Positions 6,557 through 15,365 of a stretch of DNA of 19,793 nt are shown here, one piece after another. Source of the stretch: a bacterium (GTDB lineage: Bacteria; Bacteroidota; Bacteroidia; Bacteroidales; Bacteroidaceae). The DNA is taken from assembly GCA_004559785.1 (NCBI GenBank), contig SFXD01000052.1:1-19793 (forward strand), written 5' to 3'. How positions within the stretch are numbered: the first letter of the stretch is position 1; each line of letters starts with the position of its first letter. Made by a program: the position numbers and the translations under genes. A model generated the notes under the pieces. The model was not told where the DNA came from. It did no database searches and was given only the letters and a program-made list of their open reading frames with translations.

Positions 6557-8110
6557 ATGGCACAACAGGAAGAGGTTTTCAAGAAAATCGTATCCCATTG
6601 CAAAGAGTATGGGTTCGTATTCCCCAGCAGCGACATCTATGACGGACTTGGTGCAGTATATGACTACGGACAGAACGGCGTAGAGCTGAAGAACAACATA
6701 AAGCAGTATTGGTGGCAGAGCATGGTGCTGCTGCACCAGAACATAGTGGGCATAGATGCAGCCATCTTCATGCACCCCACGACTTGGAAGGCAAGCGGAC
6801 ACGTGGATGCCTTCAACGACCCTCTCATTGACAACCGCGACTCGAAGAAACGCTACCGCGCCGACGTGCTCATAGAGGACCAGATAGCCAAGTACGACGA
6901 CAAGATAGAGAAGGAAGTAGAAAAGGCACGCAAGCGCTTCAAGGAGAACTTCGACGAGGCTCAGTACAGGGCTACTTCGCCAAAGGTGCTGGAGACAATC
7001 GAGAAGCGCGATGCCCTGCACCGCCGCTTCCAGGAGGTAATGAATGCGGAAGGCGGCATCGACCTCACAGGCATGAAGCAGATTATACTCGACGAGGAAA
7101 TCGTATGCCCGATAAGCGGCACACGCAACTGGACCGACGTCAGGCAGTTCAACCTGATGTTCAAGACCGAGATGGGAGCCTCTGCCGACGGCACAAGCAC
7201 CATCTACCTACGCCCGGAGACAGCTCAGGGAATCTTTGTCAACTACCTGAACGTACAGAAGACGGGTCGCATGAAACTACCGTTCGGCATAGCACAGATA
7301 GGAAAGGCATTCCGCAATGAGATAGTGGCAAGGCAGTTCATCTTCCGCATGCGCGAGTTCGAGCAGATGGAGATGCAGTTCTTCATCAAGCCGGGAACCG
7401 AACTCGACTGGTTCGCCAAGTGGAAGGAGACCCGCATGGCCTGGCACCAGGCCCTGGGATTCGGAGCGGAGAACTACAGGTTCCACGACCACGACAAGCT
7501 GGCACACTACGCAAATGCTGCAACGGACATAGAGTTCCACATGCCGTTTGGATTCAAGGAGGTAGAGGGCATACACTCACGCACCAACTTCGACCTCTCG
7601 CAACACGCCAAGTTCTCTGGCAAGAAGATAGAGTACTTCGACCCCGACACCAACGAAAGCTATACACCGTATGTGATAGAGACGAGTATCGGAGTGGACC
7701 GCATGTTCCTCTCCGTGATGTGCCACAGCTACGAGGAGCAACAACTGCCCGACGGACAGACACGTACGGTACTACACCTGCCTGCCGCCCTCGCACCAGT
7801 CAAGCTGGCAGTATTCCCCCTGACCAAGAAGGACGGACTGCCTGAAAAGGCACAAGAGATAATCAACGACCTCCGCTTCCACTTCAACTGCAAGTACGAG
7901 GAGAAGGACCAGATTGGCAAGCGCTACCGCAGGATGGACGCCATAGGCTGCCCATACTGCGTGACGGTGGACCAGCAGACTCTGGAGGACAACACCGTGA
8001 CGCTGCGCGACCGTGACACGATGGAGCAGCGCAGGGTAAACATCAGCGACCTGCGAAGCATCATCGAGGACGAGGTCAGCATCACGAGCCTCCTGAAGAA
8101 ACTGCTCTGA
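6557..8110 (+). CDS. glyS: Glycyl-tRNA synthetase, alpha2 type
   Basis: This 517-residue class II aminoacyl-tRNA synthetase attaches glycine to tRNA-Gly in the cytosol. It belongs to the single-chain dimeric type, as in eukaryotes, archaea and Bacteroidota, rather than the alpha2beta2 type. The N-terminal YGFVFPSSDIYDGL is characteristic. Motif 2 is seen around FRNEI and RMREFEQMEMQFF, and motif 3 in TSIGVDRMFLSVM. The C-terminal anticodon-binding domain begins near LAPVKLAVFPL. The length is usual for the family. It is followed after 99 bp, which contain a perfect hairpin, by the FKBP lipoprotein gene. Confidence 0.97.
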   Translation: MAQQEEVFKKIVSHCKEYGFVFPSSDIYDGLGAVYDYGQNGVELKNNIKQYWWQSMVLLHQNIVGIDAAIFMHPTTWKASGHVDAFNDPLIDNRDSKKRYRADVLIEDQIAKYDDKIEKEVEKARKRFKENFDEAQYRATSPKVLETIEKRDALHRRFQEVMNAEGGIDLTGMKQIILDEEIVCPISGTRNWTDVRQFNLMFKTEMGASADGTSTIYLRPETAQGIFVNYLNVQKTGRMKLPFGIAQIGKAFRNEIVARQFIFRMREFEQMEMQFFIKPGTELDWFAKWKETRMAWHQALGFGAENYRFHDHDKLAHYANAATDIEFHMPFGFKEVEGIHSRTNFDLSQHAKFSGKKIEYFDPDTNESYTPYVIETSIGVDRMFLSVMCHSYEEQQLPDGQTRTVLHLPAALAPVKLAVFPLTKKDGLPEKAQEIINDLRFHFNCKYEEKDQIGKRYRRMDAIGCPYCVTVDQQTLEDNTVTLRDRDTMEQRRVNISDLRSIIEDEVSITSLLKKLL

Positions 8111-8124
8111 TACGTATGCCAGCC

Positions 8125-8156
8125 GCATTTGCCTGCCACACAAGGCAGGCAAATGC
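8125..8156 (+). terminator. Perfect 13-bp hairpin after glyS
   Basis: GCATTTGCCTGCC (8125-8137) and GGCAGGCAAATGC (8144-8156) are exact inverted complements around a 6-nt loop, starting 14 bases after the stop codon. There is no T-run after it, so it may be a factor-dependent terminator, an attenuator before the lipoprotein gene or an mRNA-stabilising structure. Confidence 0.5.
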
Positions 8157-8209
8157 AGGCAGGCTTGCTCCATACCAATGTCCAACAAACCCACACCCAT
8201 TATACAGAA

Positions 8210-8851
8210 ATGAGAATGAAGCACATACTCACAGCCTTGATTGCCCTGCTCGCCCTGACGGCGACAGGATGCAAGGAGAGCGACAATACATACAACCCCT
8301 ACACGAATTGGCAGGCAAGGAATGCCGTATGGTTCGCACAAGCGGCAGACACCGCACGTACCGAGATAGCAAAAGCCAAGGCTCTGTATGGCAGTCAATG
8401 GGAGGGACACTGCAAATGGAGGATGTACAAGAGCCTGCTGCGAAGCCAAGACCTACCCGGGGCGTCAGACGACAGCATCGTTTGCAAGATTATGGAGAAA
8501 GGCAGAGGAACGGTCTGTCCGGCATCAACAGACAGCGTGACCCTGCATTTCCGCGGATGGCTGATGCCAGCACAGTACGAAACGGCAGAAGGAGGAACGG
8601 AGACTTACATGAAGGTGTTCACCCAAACATATTTCGGCGACTTCGACCCTCTGATTGCAGCCCCGCAGCAGATGTATGTGGGGGGCACGGTGGAGGGCTT
8701 CCAGACCGCACTGCAGTACATGGCAGAGGGGGACGACTGGATGGTGTACATACCTGCCAAGCTGGCTTACAACGAGAAGTCGTCAAACGCCATACCAGCA
8801 TACAGCACATTGCTGTACCACTTGTATATAGAAAAGGTTATTAGCAAGTAA
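8210..8851 (+). CDS. Lipoprotein with degenerate FKBP-type PPIase domain
   Basis: This 213-residue predicted lipoprotein has a hydrophobic signal with a lipobox-like ending (TATGC, Cys21). The C-terminal domain resembles FKBP peptidyl-prolyl isomerases: VTLHFRGWL, GTVEGFQTALQYMAEGD, the IPAKLAYN segment, and IPAYSTLLYHLYIEKV as the final strand. The FDSS-type aspartate loop is replaced by QYETAEGG, so isomerase activity is uncertain and a chaperone role is possible. It is likely anchored in the envelope. ATG 8210 was chosen because the signal peptide starts there (a second ATG, 8216, is equally possible). The stop is only two bases from the stop of convergent rodA. Confidence 0.75.
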   Translation: MRMKHILTALIALLALTATGCKESDNTYNPYTNWQARNAVWFAQAADTARTEIAKAKALYGSQWEGHCKWRMYKSLLRSQDLPGASDDSIVCKIMEKGRGTVCPASTDSVTLHFRGWLMPAQYETAEGGTETYMKVFTQTYFGDFDPLIAAPQQMYVGGTVEGFQTALQYMAEGDDWMVYIPAKLAYNEKSSNAIPAYSTLLYHLYIEKVISK

Positions 8852-8853
8852 CG

Positions 8854-10338
8854 TCAGGACTTGCGTTGCAGGCGGTTGCGGCCAATATCTATCCTTAGGA
8901 AGATAAACAGCAGAATAGTGAATCCCCACAACGACGAGCCGCCATAGCTGAAGAAGGGCAGCGGAATGCCTATGACAGGGGTAAGTCCAAGCACCATGCC
9001 CACATTGATGAAGACGTGGAACAGGAATATGCTCAGCACGCAATATCCATATACGCGCCCGAAGCGATATTGCTGCCGCTCTGCCAAATAAATCAACCTT
9101 AGTATCAAGGCAAGGAATAGAAAGAGGACAACGGCACAGCCAAGGAAGCCCTCCTCCTCACCGACGGTGCAGAATATGAAGTCTGTGTCCTGCTCAGGCA
9201 CGTACTTCAGCTTGGTCTGGGTGCCGTTCAGGAATCCCTTGCCCTCAAGACCGCCCGAACCTATGGCTATCTTGGCCTGGAGCACGTTGTAGCCAGCCCC
9301 CCTCGGGTCGTCACGCAGGCCCAGCAATACCTGGATGCGCTTCTGCTGATGCGGCTGGAGCACGTTCTCCATCACAAAATTCGCCGACGAATATGCCGCC
9401 ATGCTGGCCAAGGCGAAGACTCCTATGTAGAAATACCGGACGAGCCTGTTTCGCAGGGCAAGATAGAAGAGGTAGACTACCGTGGCCGAACATGCCCCCC
9501 ACAGCACCCACGCAACATTAACGGGAACGAGGTACCTTGCAAAGGCTGCCGAGCAGAGGAACAGAGCCGTCGTGACACCAGCTATCCTCCAGATTACATC
9601 CCTTGCACTGGTATACACCCACAGCATTCCCACGGTGAAGCATTGGATGAGCAAGAGGACCGCCGTCTCACCAAGGCTTGTCTCGGCAATGCCCCAAAGC
9701 GGTTCTTCAGCAAGCCGGATGCCGACGACAAAATACACCACGGCTGACACTGCACAAAATAGCAGGCTACCCGGCATTCCCTCACGGTAGAGCATCAGGA
9801 AGAAACTGACGTACACCAAGGCACTGCCCGTCTCTTTCTGCAATACGATCAGCCCCATGGGCAGAAGGATTATCAGCACGCTGATGGCAAAATCCTTCCA
9901 ATGGCGTATGTCAAAGCCATATCCGCTCATAACCTTTGCCACACATAGGGCTGTGGCAAACTTGGCGAACTCTGCGGGCTGTATGCTGAAGGAGCCTATC
10001 TTTATCCAAGACATCGACCCCTTGATGTCGTGGGCAAGGAAAGGCGTGACAAACAATAGCACGAGAAATGCCAGATATATAATGTAGGACAGGGATTCTA
10101 TGAGCCTGTCGTCCGTCATCAGTATCACGGAACCAATGAGAAGGGACGTAGAAATCCATACTACCTGCATTCCGCTACGGGTGCTGAAATCAAAGAAGTC
10201 AAGGCCATGCTCGAAATCGTAGCTCGCACCGCAAATGGTCATCCAGCCAAGCACGAGCAGTACCAAATATATTACTACCGTGGGCCAATCAAGGGAACGT
10301 AGCAGTCCCGGTTGCTTCCTATCGTATCTGGTTGCCAT
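8854..10338 (-). CDS. rodA: Rod shape-determining protein RodA (SEDS glycosyltransferase)
   Basis: This 494-residue polytopic membrane protein of the SEDS family polymerises lipid II glycan strands for side-wall growth together with PBP2. Family motifs are SWIKIGSFSIQPAEFAK (110-126), ending in the conserved PAEFAK, and VPEQDTDFIF (380-389), whose Asp matches the essential aspartate of RodA; GIPLPFFSYGG lies near the end. It is about 120 residues longer than E. coli RodA. The extra length falls between residues about 175 and 345 and looks like added membrane helices. Its start overlaps the end of the PBP2 gene by 20 bp, consistent with coupled synthesis of the two partners. Confidence 0.95.
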   Translation of the reverse strand: MATRYDRKQPGLLRSLDWPTVVIYLVLLVLGWMTICGASYDFEHGLDFFDFSTRSGMQVVWISTSLLIGSVILMTDDRLIESLSYIIYLAFLVLLFVTPFLAHDIKGSMSWIKIGSFSIQPAEFAKFATALCVAKVMSGYGFDIRHWKDFAISVLIILLPMGLIVLQKETGSALVYVSFFLMLYREGMPGSLLFCAVSAVVYFVVGIRLAEEPLWGIAETSLGETAVLLLIQCFTVGMLWVYTSARDVIWRIAGVTTALFLCSAAFARYLVPVNVAWVLWGACSATVVYLFYLALRNRLVRYFYIGVFALASMAAYSSANFVMENVLQPHQQKRIQVLLGLRDDPRGAGYNVLQAKIAIGSGGLEGKGFLNGTQTKLKYVPEQDTDFIFCTVGEEEGFLGCAVVLFLFLALILRLIYLAERQQYRFGRVYGYCVLSIFLFHVFINVGMVLGLTPVIGIPLPFFSYGGSSLWGFTILLFIFLRIDIGRNRLQRKS

Positions 10339-12172
10339 AGTTTATAGTCCTTTCCTCGAACTCCCGTGCCCTAGCCTCGCTTGCATCGGAAAGTCCACCG
10401 TTAATATACTGCTCCATCATCAACGCCCCGATGGGGACACCGTACACAGCCCCGAAGCCTCCGTTTTCCACATAGACGGCAATGGCTATCTTCGGGTTGT
10501 CCTTGGGCGCGAATCCCATGAAGACGGAATGGTCATGCCCCCTGTTCTCTGCCGTACCGGTCTTGCCGCACACCTCATACATCGCACTATTGGCGGCACG
10601 GCACGTTCCGCCCGTCACGGCGGCACGCATTCCCTGTACTGCCCATTCGTAATTGGACGGCGACACCATTGTCCTGTGCTTCACTAAGAAAGCCGTATCT
10701 ATCTGCTCGCCCTGTATGCCCTTCACGACATGCGGCGTGACGTAGTATCCCCTGTTGGCTATCGTGGCGCCAAGGTTGGCTATCTGCAACGGCGTGAGTC
10801 CTACCTCTCCCTGCCCGATGGCTATGGAGATGACCGTGACTCCATTCCACGATCGACGGTAAGCCTTGTCGTAGTATGCGGCATTGGGTATCATGCCACG
10901 ATCCTCGCCGGGGAGGTCGATTCCAAGACGATAGCCAAAGCCCATGGAGACCATATAGTCCTTCCATCTTGTCATGGCTTCCTGCACCGTGGAGTATTTC
11001 TTTCTGTTCGAAAGCATGTGATATAGCCCCCAACAGAAATAGCCATTGCAGGAAGTGGCTATTGCCGGCACCAATGTCAGAGGCGAGGGATGTGCATGGC
11101 AGCCTACTGTGAGTCTGCCGAAATGGAATCCATGCGTACAGGGATAGGACGTCCCCGTCGGGCTGATGATGCCTTCCTGCAGGAATGTCAGTCCTTGGCT
11201 TGTCTTGAACGTCGAGCCTGGCGGATAACGACCCGATATGGCACGGTTGAGGAGTGGTTTCATGGGGTCTGCGCTAAGCCTTGCATGGCTCTTGCCTCGT
11301 TGCCGACCCACCATCTGCCTTGGGTCGTATGTAGGACTCGACACCATGCAAAGCACCTCCCCCGTCTCCGGCTCTATCGCCACGATACTGCCTATCTTGC
11401 CCTTCATGAGCCTCTCTCCCAATGCCTGCAGCCTTATGTCGAGAGTCAGCGTAAGATTCTTGCCTGGCACGGGTGCCACGTCGTATTTGCCATCCTGGTA
11501 CCGTCCCTTGATGCGGCCTCTGGCATCCCTGAGAAGTATCTCCGAGCCCTTCTCTCCACGCAACTGCGTCTCGTAGGCACGCTCTACGCCAAGCTTGCCA
11601 ATGTAGTCCCCACTCCTATAGTACTCGTCACGCTCGATGTCGGAAGGGCCGACCTCTCCCACGTCTCCAAGGATATGTGCCGCATAAGGATAGCTATACT
11701 GCCTTATGCTACGCTTTTGTATGTAGAAGCCCGGAAACAGGAATAGCTTCTCCTGGAAACGGCTGAACTCCTCGGTGGAAAGCTGGCTCATGAAGAGTTG
11801 CTGTGTATAGGGGCTATAGCCGGGATTGCGAATCGGATCCTTGATTTCGTTCATCCTGCGCTCATACCAGTCAACGCCGATGCCGAGACTCTGGCACAGG
11901 TCCAATGTGTCGACTCCCCTTTGCTCCACCATCACTACCATCAGGTCGTATGCCGGTTGGTTGTAGACAAGCAACTTCCCGTTACGGTCGCTGATTGCGC
12001 CACGGGCGGGATATTGGATGCGTCGCATGAAGGCATTCGAGTCGGCATTCCGCTTGTAATCCTCGCTAAGGAGCTGTAACGTGAACAGGCGGACAAGATA
12101 TATGAGTATTATTCCGATGGCAATGCCACCGATGACATACTTGCGATTATCCAACTCGTACTTTCCCCGCAT
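10319..12172 (-). CDS. mrdA: Penicillin-binding protein 2 (PBP2, elongasome transpeptidase)
   Basis: This 617-residue class B penicillin-binding protein crosslinks peptidoglycan during elongation and works with RodA. One N-terminal membrane helix (about 12-34) is followed by the pedestal domain. The transpeptidase motifs are SxxK with Ser320 (PPGSTFK), SCN (374-376) and KTGT (537-540). The length fits the family. It lies 74 bp after mreD and overlaps rodA by 20 bp, preserving the usual mre-mrd order. Beta-lactams of the mecillinam type act on this family. Confidence 0.96.
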   Translation of the reverse strand: MRGKYELDNRKYVIGGIAIGIILIYLVRLFTLQLLSEDYKRNADSNAFMRRIQYPARGAISDRNGKLLVYNQPAYDLMVVMVEQRGVDTLDLCQSLGIGVDWYERRMNEIKDPIRNPGYSPYTQQLFMSQLSTEEFSRFQEKLFLFPGFYIQKRSIRQYSYPYAAHILGDVGEVGPSDIERDEYYRSGDYIGKLGVERAYETQLRGEKGSEILLRDARGRIKGRYQDGKYDVAPVPGKNLTLTLDIRLQALGERLMKGKIGSIVAIEPETGEVLCMVSSPTYDPRQMVGRQRGKSHARLSADPMKPLLNRAISGRYPPGSTFKTSQGLTFLQEGIISPTGTSYPCTHGFHFGRLTVGCHAHPSPLTLVPAIATSCNGYFCWGLYHMLSNRKKYSTVQEAMTRWKDYMVSMGFGYRLGIDLPGEDRGMIPNAAYYDKAYRRSWNGVTVISIAIGQGEVGLTPLQIANLGATIANRGYYVTPHVVKGIQGEQIDTAFLVKHRTMVSPSNYEWAVQGMRAAVTGGTCRAANSAMYEVCGKTGTAENRGHDHSVFMGFAPKDNPKIAIAVYVENGGFGAVYGVPIGALMMEQYINGGLSDASEARAREFEERTINYGNQIR

Positions 12173-12246
12173 GAGCTCCTACTACATATACGTTTTCACA
12201 TCCATTGCATTCCATATCGCCATACTCTCTCGCCACGTACCCCACC

Positions 12247-12753
12247 CTAACGGCCGCCGTGCCTGAAGCTTTCCAATGCCAATGCAATGGAAACGGAAAC
12301 CGTCCAGCTCACCACCATGCCCAGTATGGTTGCCCAGATGTCGTAGAAAGAGAACGACTCGATGAAGAAATATGCAAGGTGATGGACCATATAGACAAGC
12401 ATGACGTATGAGACATGGTTCAGCTTGCCCAGCGTATGGTAAGTGGGTACGAGGTTGTCCGGCGCATCCCTCGGTGCCAGCAACGACAAGATGGACGGCT
12501 GTATCATAGCCGTCAATGTCATTGCGCCGCTTGACATGCCAGGAGTGTTGGAAAAGACATCGACCACGAGACCAATGGAGAACGCCCACAACAATGTTGG
12601 CACTCGTTGCGACACCAAAGGCATGTACAACAGGAATGAGACATATACCATGGGAGTCCCGAGACCCCACAACTGTATGTGGTTGAGCAATAGCACCTGA
12701 AATGCCACGAGTGCAAGAAACCGGACGAGCCTAATGAAGAATACCTGTATCAT
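12247..12753 (-). CDS. mreD: Rod shape-determining protein MreD
   Basis: This 168-residue, strongly hydrophobic protein has about five predicted membrane segments and no soluble domain, as expected of MreD, the inner-membrane component of the elongasome. Sequence conservation in this family is low, so the call rests on hydrophobicity, length and position. Its ATG overlaps the mreC stop by four bases (ATGA), indicating translational coupling. The 74 bp to mrdA hold no obvious terminator. Confidence 0.9.
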   Translation of the reverse strand: MIQVFFIRLVRFLALVAFQVLLLNHIQLWGLGTPMVYVSFLLYMPLVSQRVPTLLWAFSIGLVVDVFSNTPGMSSGAMTLTAMIQPSILSLLAPRDAPDNLVPTYHTLGKLNHVSYVMLVYMVHHLAYFFIESFSFYDIWATILGMVVSWTVSVSIALALESFRHGGR

Positions 12754-13586
12754 CTCTTGGAATATAATGAGTCGAGTTCTTCCTTAATCTTATTCCTGAT
12801 AACGCATACGGTCTCCACACATGAGAGATCCGTGCTCAGCTGTATCTCCAAGGCGTATGCCAGGCCGTCCCTGCTGTCATGCACCTGGGCTACCTTGCCC
12901 AGAAAGATGCCCGGGGGGAAGACATTGCTGAAGCCGCTGGTCTCTACGACATCCCCGACCTTTACCCTGGCATGGCGTGGGACATCATCCATCGAGACCT
13001 GCAAGGGATTGCCTCCATTCCACTTCATGTAGCCAAAGTAGTCGGTGCCACGTATGCGGCAACTGATGCTGCTATGGCTGTTGAGTACAGACATCACAAG
13101 TGCATGGCGAGGCGTCGTCTTGCAGACTATGCCTACTACGCCCGTACCGCTCAGCACGCCCATCTCAGGCTCCACTCCGTCATGTGAGCCGGCATCTATC
13201 ACAAGGAAGTTGTCCTTCTGCCTTACGCTGTTTGTGACTACCCTTGCCGGCAGAAGGTCTTCTCCGGAGAAGACCTTGCTGTGTACCTGTTCCGTGTATG
13301 TGCTGTCGTGGCGCAACTGTGCCAGTTCCCTGCGCATAACCTCAAGATTGTATTGCAGCGTGATGTTTTCGCGCATTAGAAGGTCGTTCTCGACGGGCAA
13401 TCGCAGATAGCGTAGCACCCCTGCCTCCCATTCCATGATAGTTGCCACTGCCGTATTGGCTTGGGTAAGCCATACACTGCCCTGGTAACTGTTGAACTGG
13501 AAAACCATGAATCCACTGAGTGCCTCAAGCAAGAGGAATACCACCCAGTGGATATGTGCTGACAATCTGTCGAAGAATTCTCCCAA
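12750..13586 (-). CDS. mreC: Rod shape-determining protein MreC
   Basis: This 278-residue bitopic protein has one N-terminal membrane helix (about 11-30), a coiled-coil-like stretch (about 60-100, LLMRENITLQYNLEVMRREL) and the periplasmic beta-barrel domain with DAGSHDGVEPEMGVLSGTGV and VGIVCKTTP, characteristic of MreC. It links cytoplasmic MreB with PBP2 and RodA. It lies 22 bp after mreB and overlaps mreD by ATGA. Confidence 0.94.
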   Translation of the reverse strand: MGEFFDRLSAHIHWVVFLLLEALSGFMVFQFNSYQGSVWLTQANTAVATIMEWEAGVLRYLRLPVENDLLMRENITLQYNLEVMRRELAQLRHDSTYTEQVHSKVFSGEDLLPARVVTNSVRQKDNFLVIDAGSHDGVEPEMGVLSGTGVVGIVCKTTPRHALVMSVLNSHSSISCRIRGTDYFGYMKWNGGNPLQVSMDDVPRHARVKVGDVVETSGFSNVFPPGIFLGKVAQVHDSRDGLAYALEIQLSTDLSCVETVCVIRNKIKEELDSLYSKR

Positions 13587-13608
13587 AGCCTTATGTCTTG
13601 TTTTGCCT

Positions 13609-14628
13609 CTACATCAAGAAAGAAAATTCGCGAATGTTCTTGAGTGCCACTCCCGTACCTTTGGCGACACTATGCAATGGGTCGTCGGCTACGTGGAATT
13701 CAATGTTAATCTTGTCCGTAAGTCTCTTTGCCAATCCCCTTAGCATGGCACCGCCGCCGGTAAGCCAGATTCCACTCTTGACGATATCCGCATACAACTC
13801 GGGCGGAGTCTCCTCCAGGGCGCTCAGCACGGCTGTTTCTATCTTGGCAATGGTCTTCTCCAGGCAATGTGCTATCTCCTGATAACATACGGGAACCTCC
13901 ATGGGCAAGGCCGTGATACGGTTTGGGCCATGTACTATGTAATCCTCCGGAGCTTCATCGCCAAGGTCCGTAAGGGCTGCACCTACGCTAATCTTGATAC
14001 GCTCTGCCATGCGCTCGCTGACCTTCACGTTGTGCTGCCTGCTCATGTACTCCTGTATGTCGCTCGTCAGTTCGTCGCCTGCTACCCGAAGGCTCTTGTC
14101 CGCTACGATGCCCCCAAGGCTGATGACGGCAATCTCGGTGCTGCCTCCGCCAATGTCAACAATCATGTTACCCTCTGGAGCAAGCACGTCAAGCCCTATG
14201 CCGATGGCAGCTGCCATCGGTTCGTAGATTAGGTATACCTCCCTGCCACCGGCATGTTCAGCACTATCGCGTACCGCACGCAACTCGACTTCCGTACTGC
14301 CACTGGGTACCCCGATGACCATCTTCATAGTAGGGGAAAACAGCCTGTTGCCGGTATGTACCATCTTTATCAGCCCGCGCATCATCTGCTCGCAGGCGTT
14401 GAAGTCTGCAATGACCCCGTCCCTCAGGGGGCGTATGGTCTGGATGTCTGGATTTGTCTTCTCGTACATCATCTTCGCCCTGTCACCTACGGCTATCATG
14501 CGTTCGGTACGGCGGTCAAGAGCCACCACGCTCGGTTCGTCCACCACAATCTTGCCATCACAAATGATGATGGTGTTGGCAGTACCGAGGTCCATGGCTA
14601 TTTCCTTGCTAAACGAAAACCACTTCAT
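13609..14628 (-). CDS. mreB: Actin-like rod shape protein MreB
   Basis: This 339-residue bacterial actin forms membrane-bound filaments that orient wall synthesis. Phosphate-1 motif DLGTAN (13-18), GVPSGST (106-112), the YEPMAAAIGIG segment (135-145) and phosphate-2 DIGGGSTE (158-165) are intact. The N-terminal MKWFSFSKE may serve as a membrane-contacting segment. It has an unusually good Shine-Dalgarno for this group (AGGAGG, minus strand 14643-14638, nine bases before the ATG) and a possible internal -7 box at 14649-14656, fitting the need for high MreB levels. Confidence 0.97.
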   Translation of the reverse strand: MKWFSFSKEIAMDLGTANTIIICDGKIVVDEPSVVALDRRTERMIAVGDRAKMMYEKTNPDIQTIRPLRDGVIADFNACEQMMRGLIKMVHTGNRLFSPTMKMVIGVPSGSTEVELRAVRDSAEHAGGREVYLIYEPMAAAIGIGLDVLAPEGNMIVDIGGGSTEIAVISLGGIVADKSLRVAGDELTSDIQEYMSRQHNVKVSERMAERIKISVGAALTDLGDEAPEDYIVHGPNRITALPMEVPVCYQEIAHCLEKTIAKIETAVLSALEETPPELYADIVKSGIWLTGGGAMLRGLAKRLTDKINIEFHVADDPLHSVAKGTGVALKNIREFSFLM

Positions 14629-14637
14629 ATTGTCGTT

Positions 14638-14643
14638 CCTCCT
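14638..14643 (-). promoter_or_regulatory. Strong Shine-Dalgarno of mreB
   Basis: AGGAGG on the minus strand, nine bases before the mreB ATG. Most other starts in this window lack a recognisable ribosome-binding site. Confidence 0.7.
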
Positions 14644-14648
14644 CTAAA

Positions 14649-14656
14649 CAAATGTA
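14649..14656 (-). promoter_or_regulatory. Possible internal promoter before mreB
   Basis: Minus-strand TACATTTG matches TAnnTTTG in the 36-bp gap between the IMP cyclohydrolase gene and mreB. A TTTG at minus 14676-14673 is 16 bp upstream, a little closer than ideal. It could give mreB extra transcription independent of the upstream gene. Confidence 0.35.
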
Positions 14657-14664
14657 CAAGCCTC

Positions 14665-15258
14665 TTATTTCACAAACCATGCATGGATGGCAGTGTCATA
14701 GTGGCTGCTCACACCGAAAGCCTTGGTGGCAAACCACTTCCTCTCCTCTATGTCCGACTGAGCTCCATTCTTCTTCAAGAGCTCAAGCAAGGGGAGGTAT
14801 TCTGCCTTGGAAGGCACAATTATCACATCGCGGAAATTCTTTGCGGCAGCCCTTATGAGGCTGATGCCACCAATGTCTATCTTCTCTATGATGTCCTCTT
14901 CCGATGCTCCGCTTGATACAGTAGCCTCAAAGGGATAGAGGTCAACTATTACAAGGTCAATGTCTGGGATGTCATACCCCGTCATCTGCTGTTTGTCCTC
15001 TTCATTCTCCCTTCTGCCAAGGATGCCTCCGAACACCTTGGGATGGAGCGTCTTGACCCTTCCTCCAAGGATGCTGGGATAACCCGTGATGTCTTCTACC
15101 TTACGGCATGGTATGCCCAAAGATTCGATGAATGCCTGCGTTCCACCTGTACTGAGAAATTCCACTCCCTGTGCATCCAGCGTGCGTAGGATCTCTTCCA
15201 ATCCATCCTTGTGGAAGACCGATACCAGTGCCCTTTTAATCTTTCTGTTCTCTGCCAT
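14665..15258 (-). CDS. purH: Stand-alone IMP cyclohydrolase (PurH N-terminal domain only)
   Basis: This 197-residue protein matches only the IMP cyclohydrolase (MGS-like) half of PurH, which closes FAICAR to IMP, the last step of purine synthesis. STGGT (36-40), ITGYPSILGGRVKTLHPKV (57-75) and IDIGGISLIRAAAKN (127-141) are diagnostic. It stops (TAA 14665-14667) just after the domain's last helix (FGVSSHYDTAIHAWF). A bifunctional PurH would continue for about 300 more residues as AICAR transformylase. No trace of that domain follows; mreB begins 36 bp later. The ending looks like a clean domain boundary rather than decay. The transformylase step must be encoded elsewhere; the symbol purH is used for the domain family only. 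Confidence 0.9.
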   Translation of the reverse strand: MAENRKIKRALVSVFHKDGLEEILRTLDAQGVEFLSTGGTQAFIESLGIPCRKVEDITGYPSILGGRVKTLHPKVFGGILGRRENEEDKQQMTGYDIPDIDLVIVDLYPFEATVSSGASEEDIIEKIDIGGISLIRAAAKNFRDVIIVPSKAEYLPLLELLKKNGAQSDIEERKWFATKAFGVSSHYDTAIHAWFVK

Positions 15259-15294
15259 GATATACCAAATCTATTCGTAATTGATTTTAAGTCG

Positions 15295-15302
15295 CAAAAT
15301 TA
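15295..15302 (-). promoter_or_regulatory. Likely promoter of the cyclohydrolase-mre-mrd operon
   Basis: Minus-strand TAATTTTG matches TAnnTTTG, 36 bases before the ATG at 15258. A TTTG lies 22 bp upstream (minus 15328-15325). A second candidate box, TAGATTTG at 15266-15273, is closer to the ATG. The 107-bp intergenic region is A/T-rich and contains nothing else. Confidence 0.45.
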
Positions 15303-15365
15303 CAAAATTTCCTGCAAAACACGGCAAAATATATTCGTTTTTTTCCCTTACGGGCATGTTATCGA

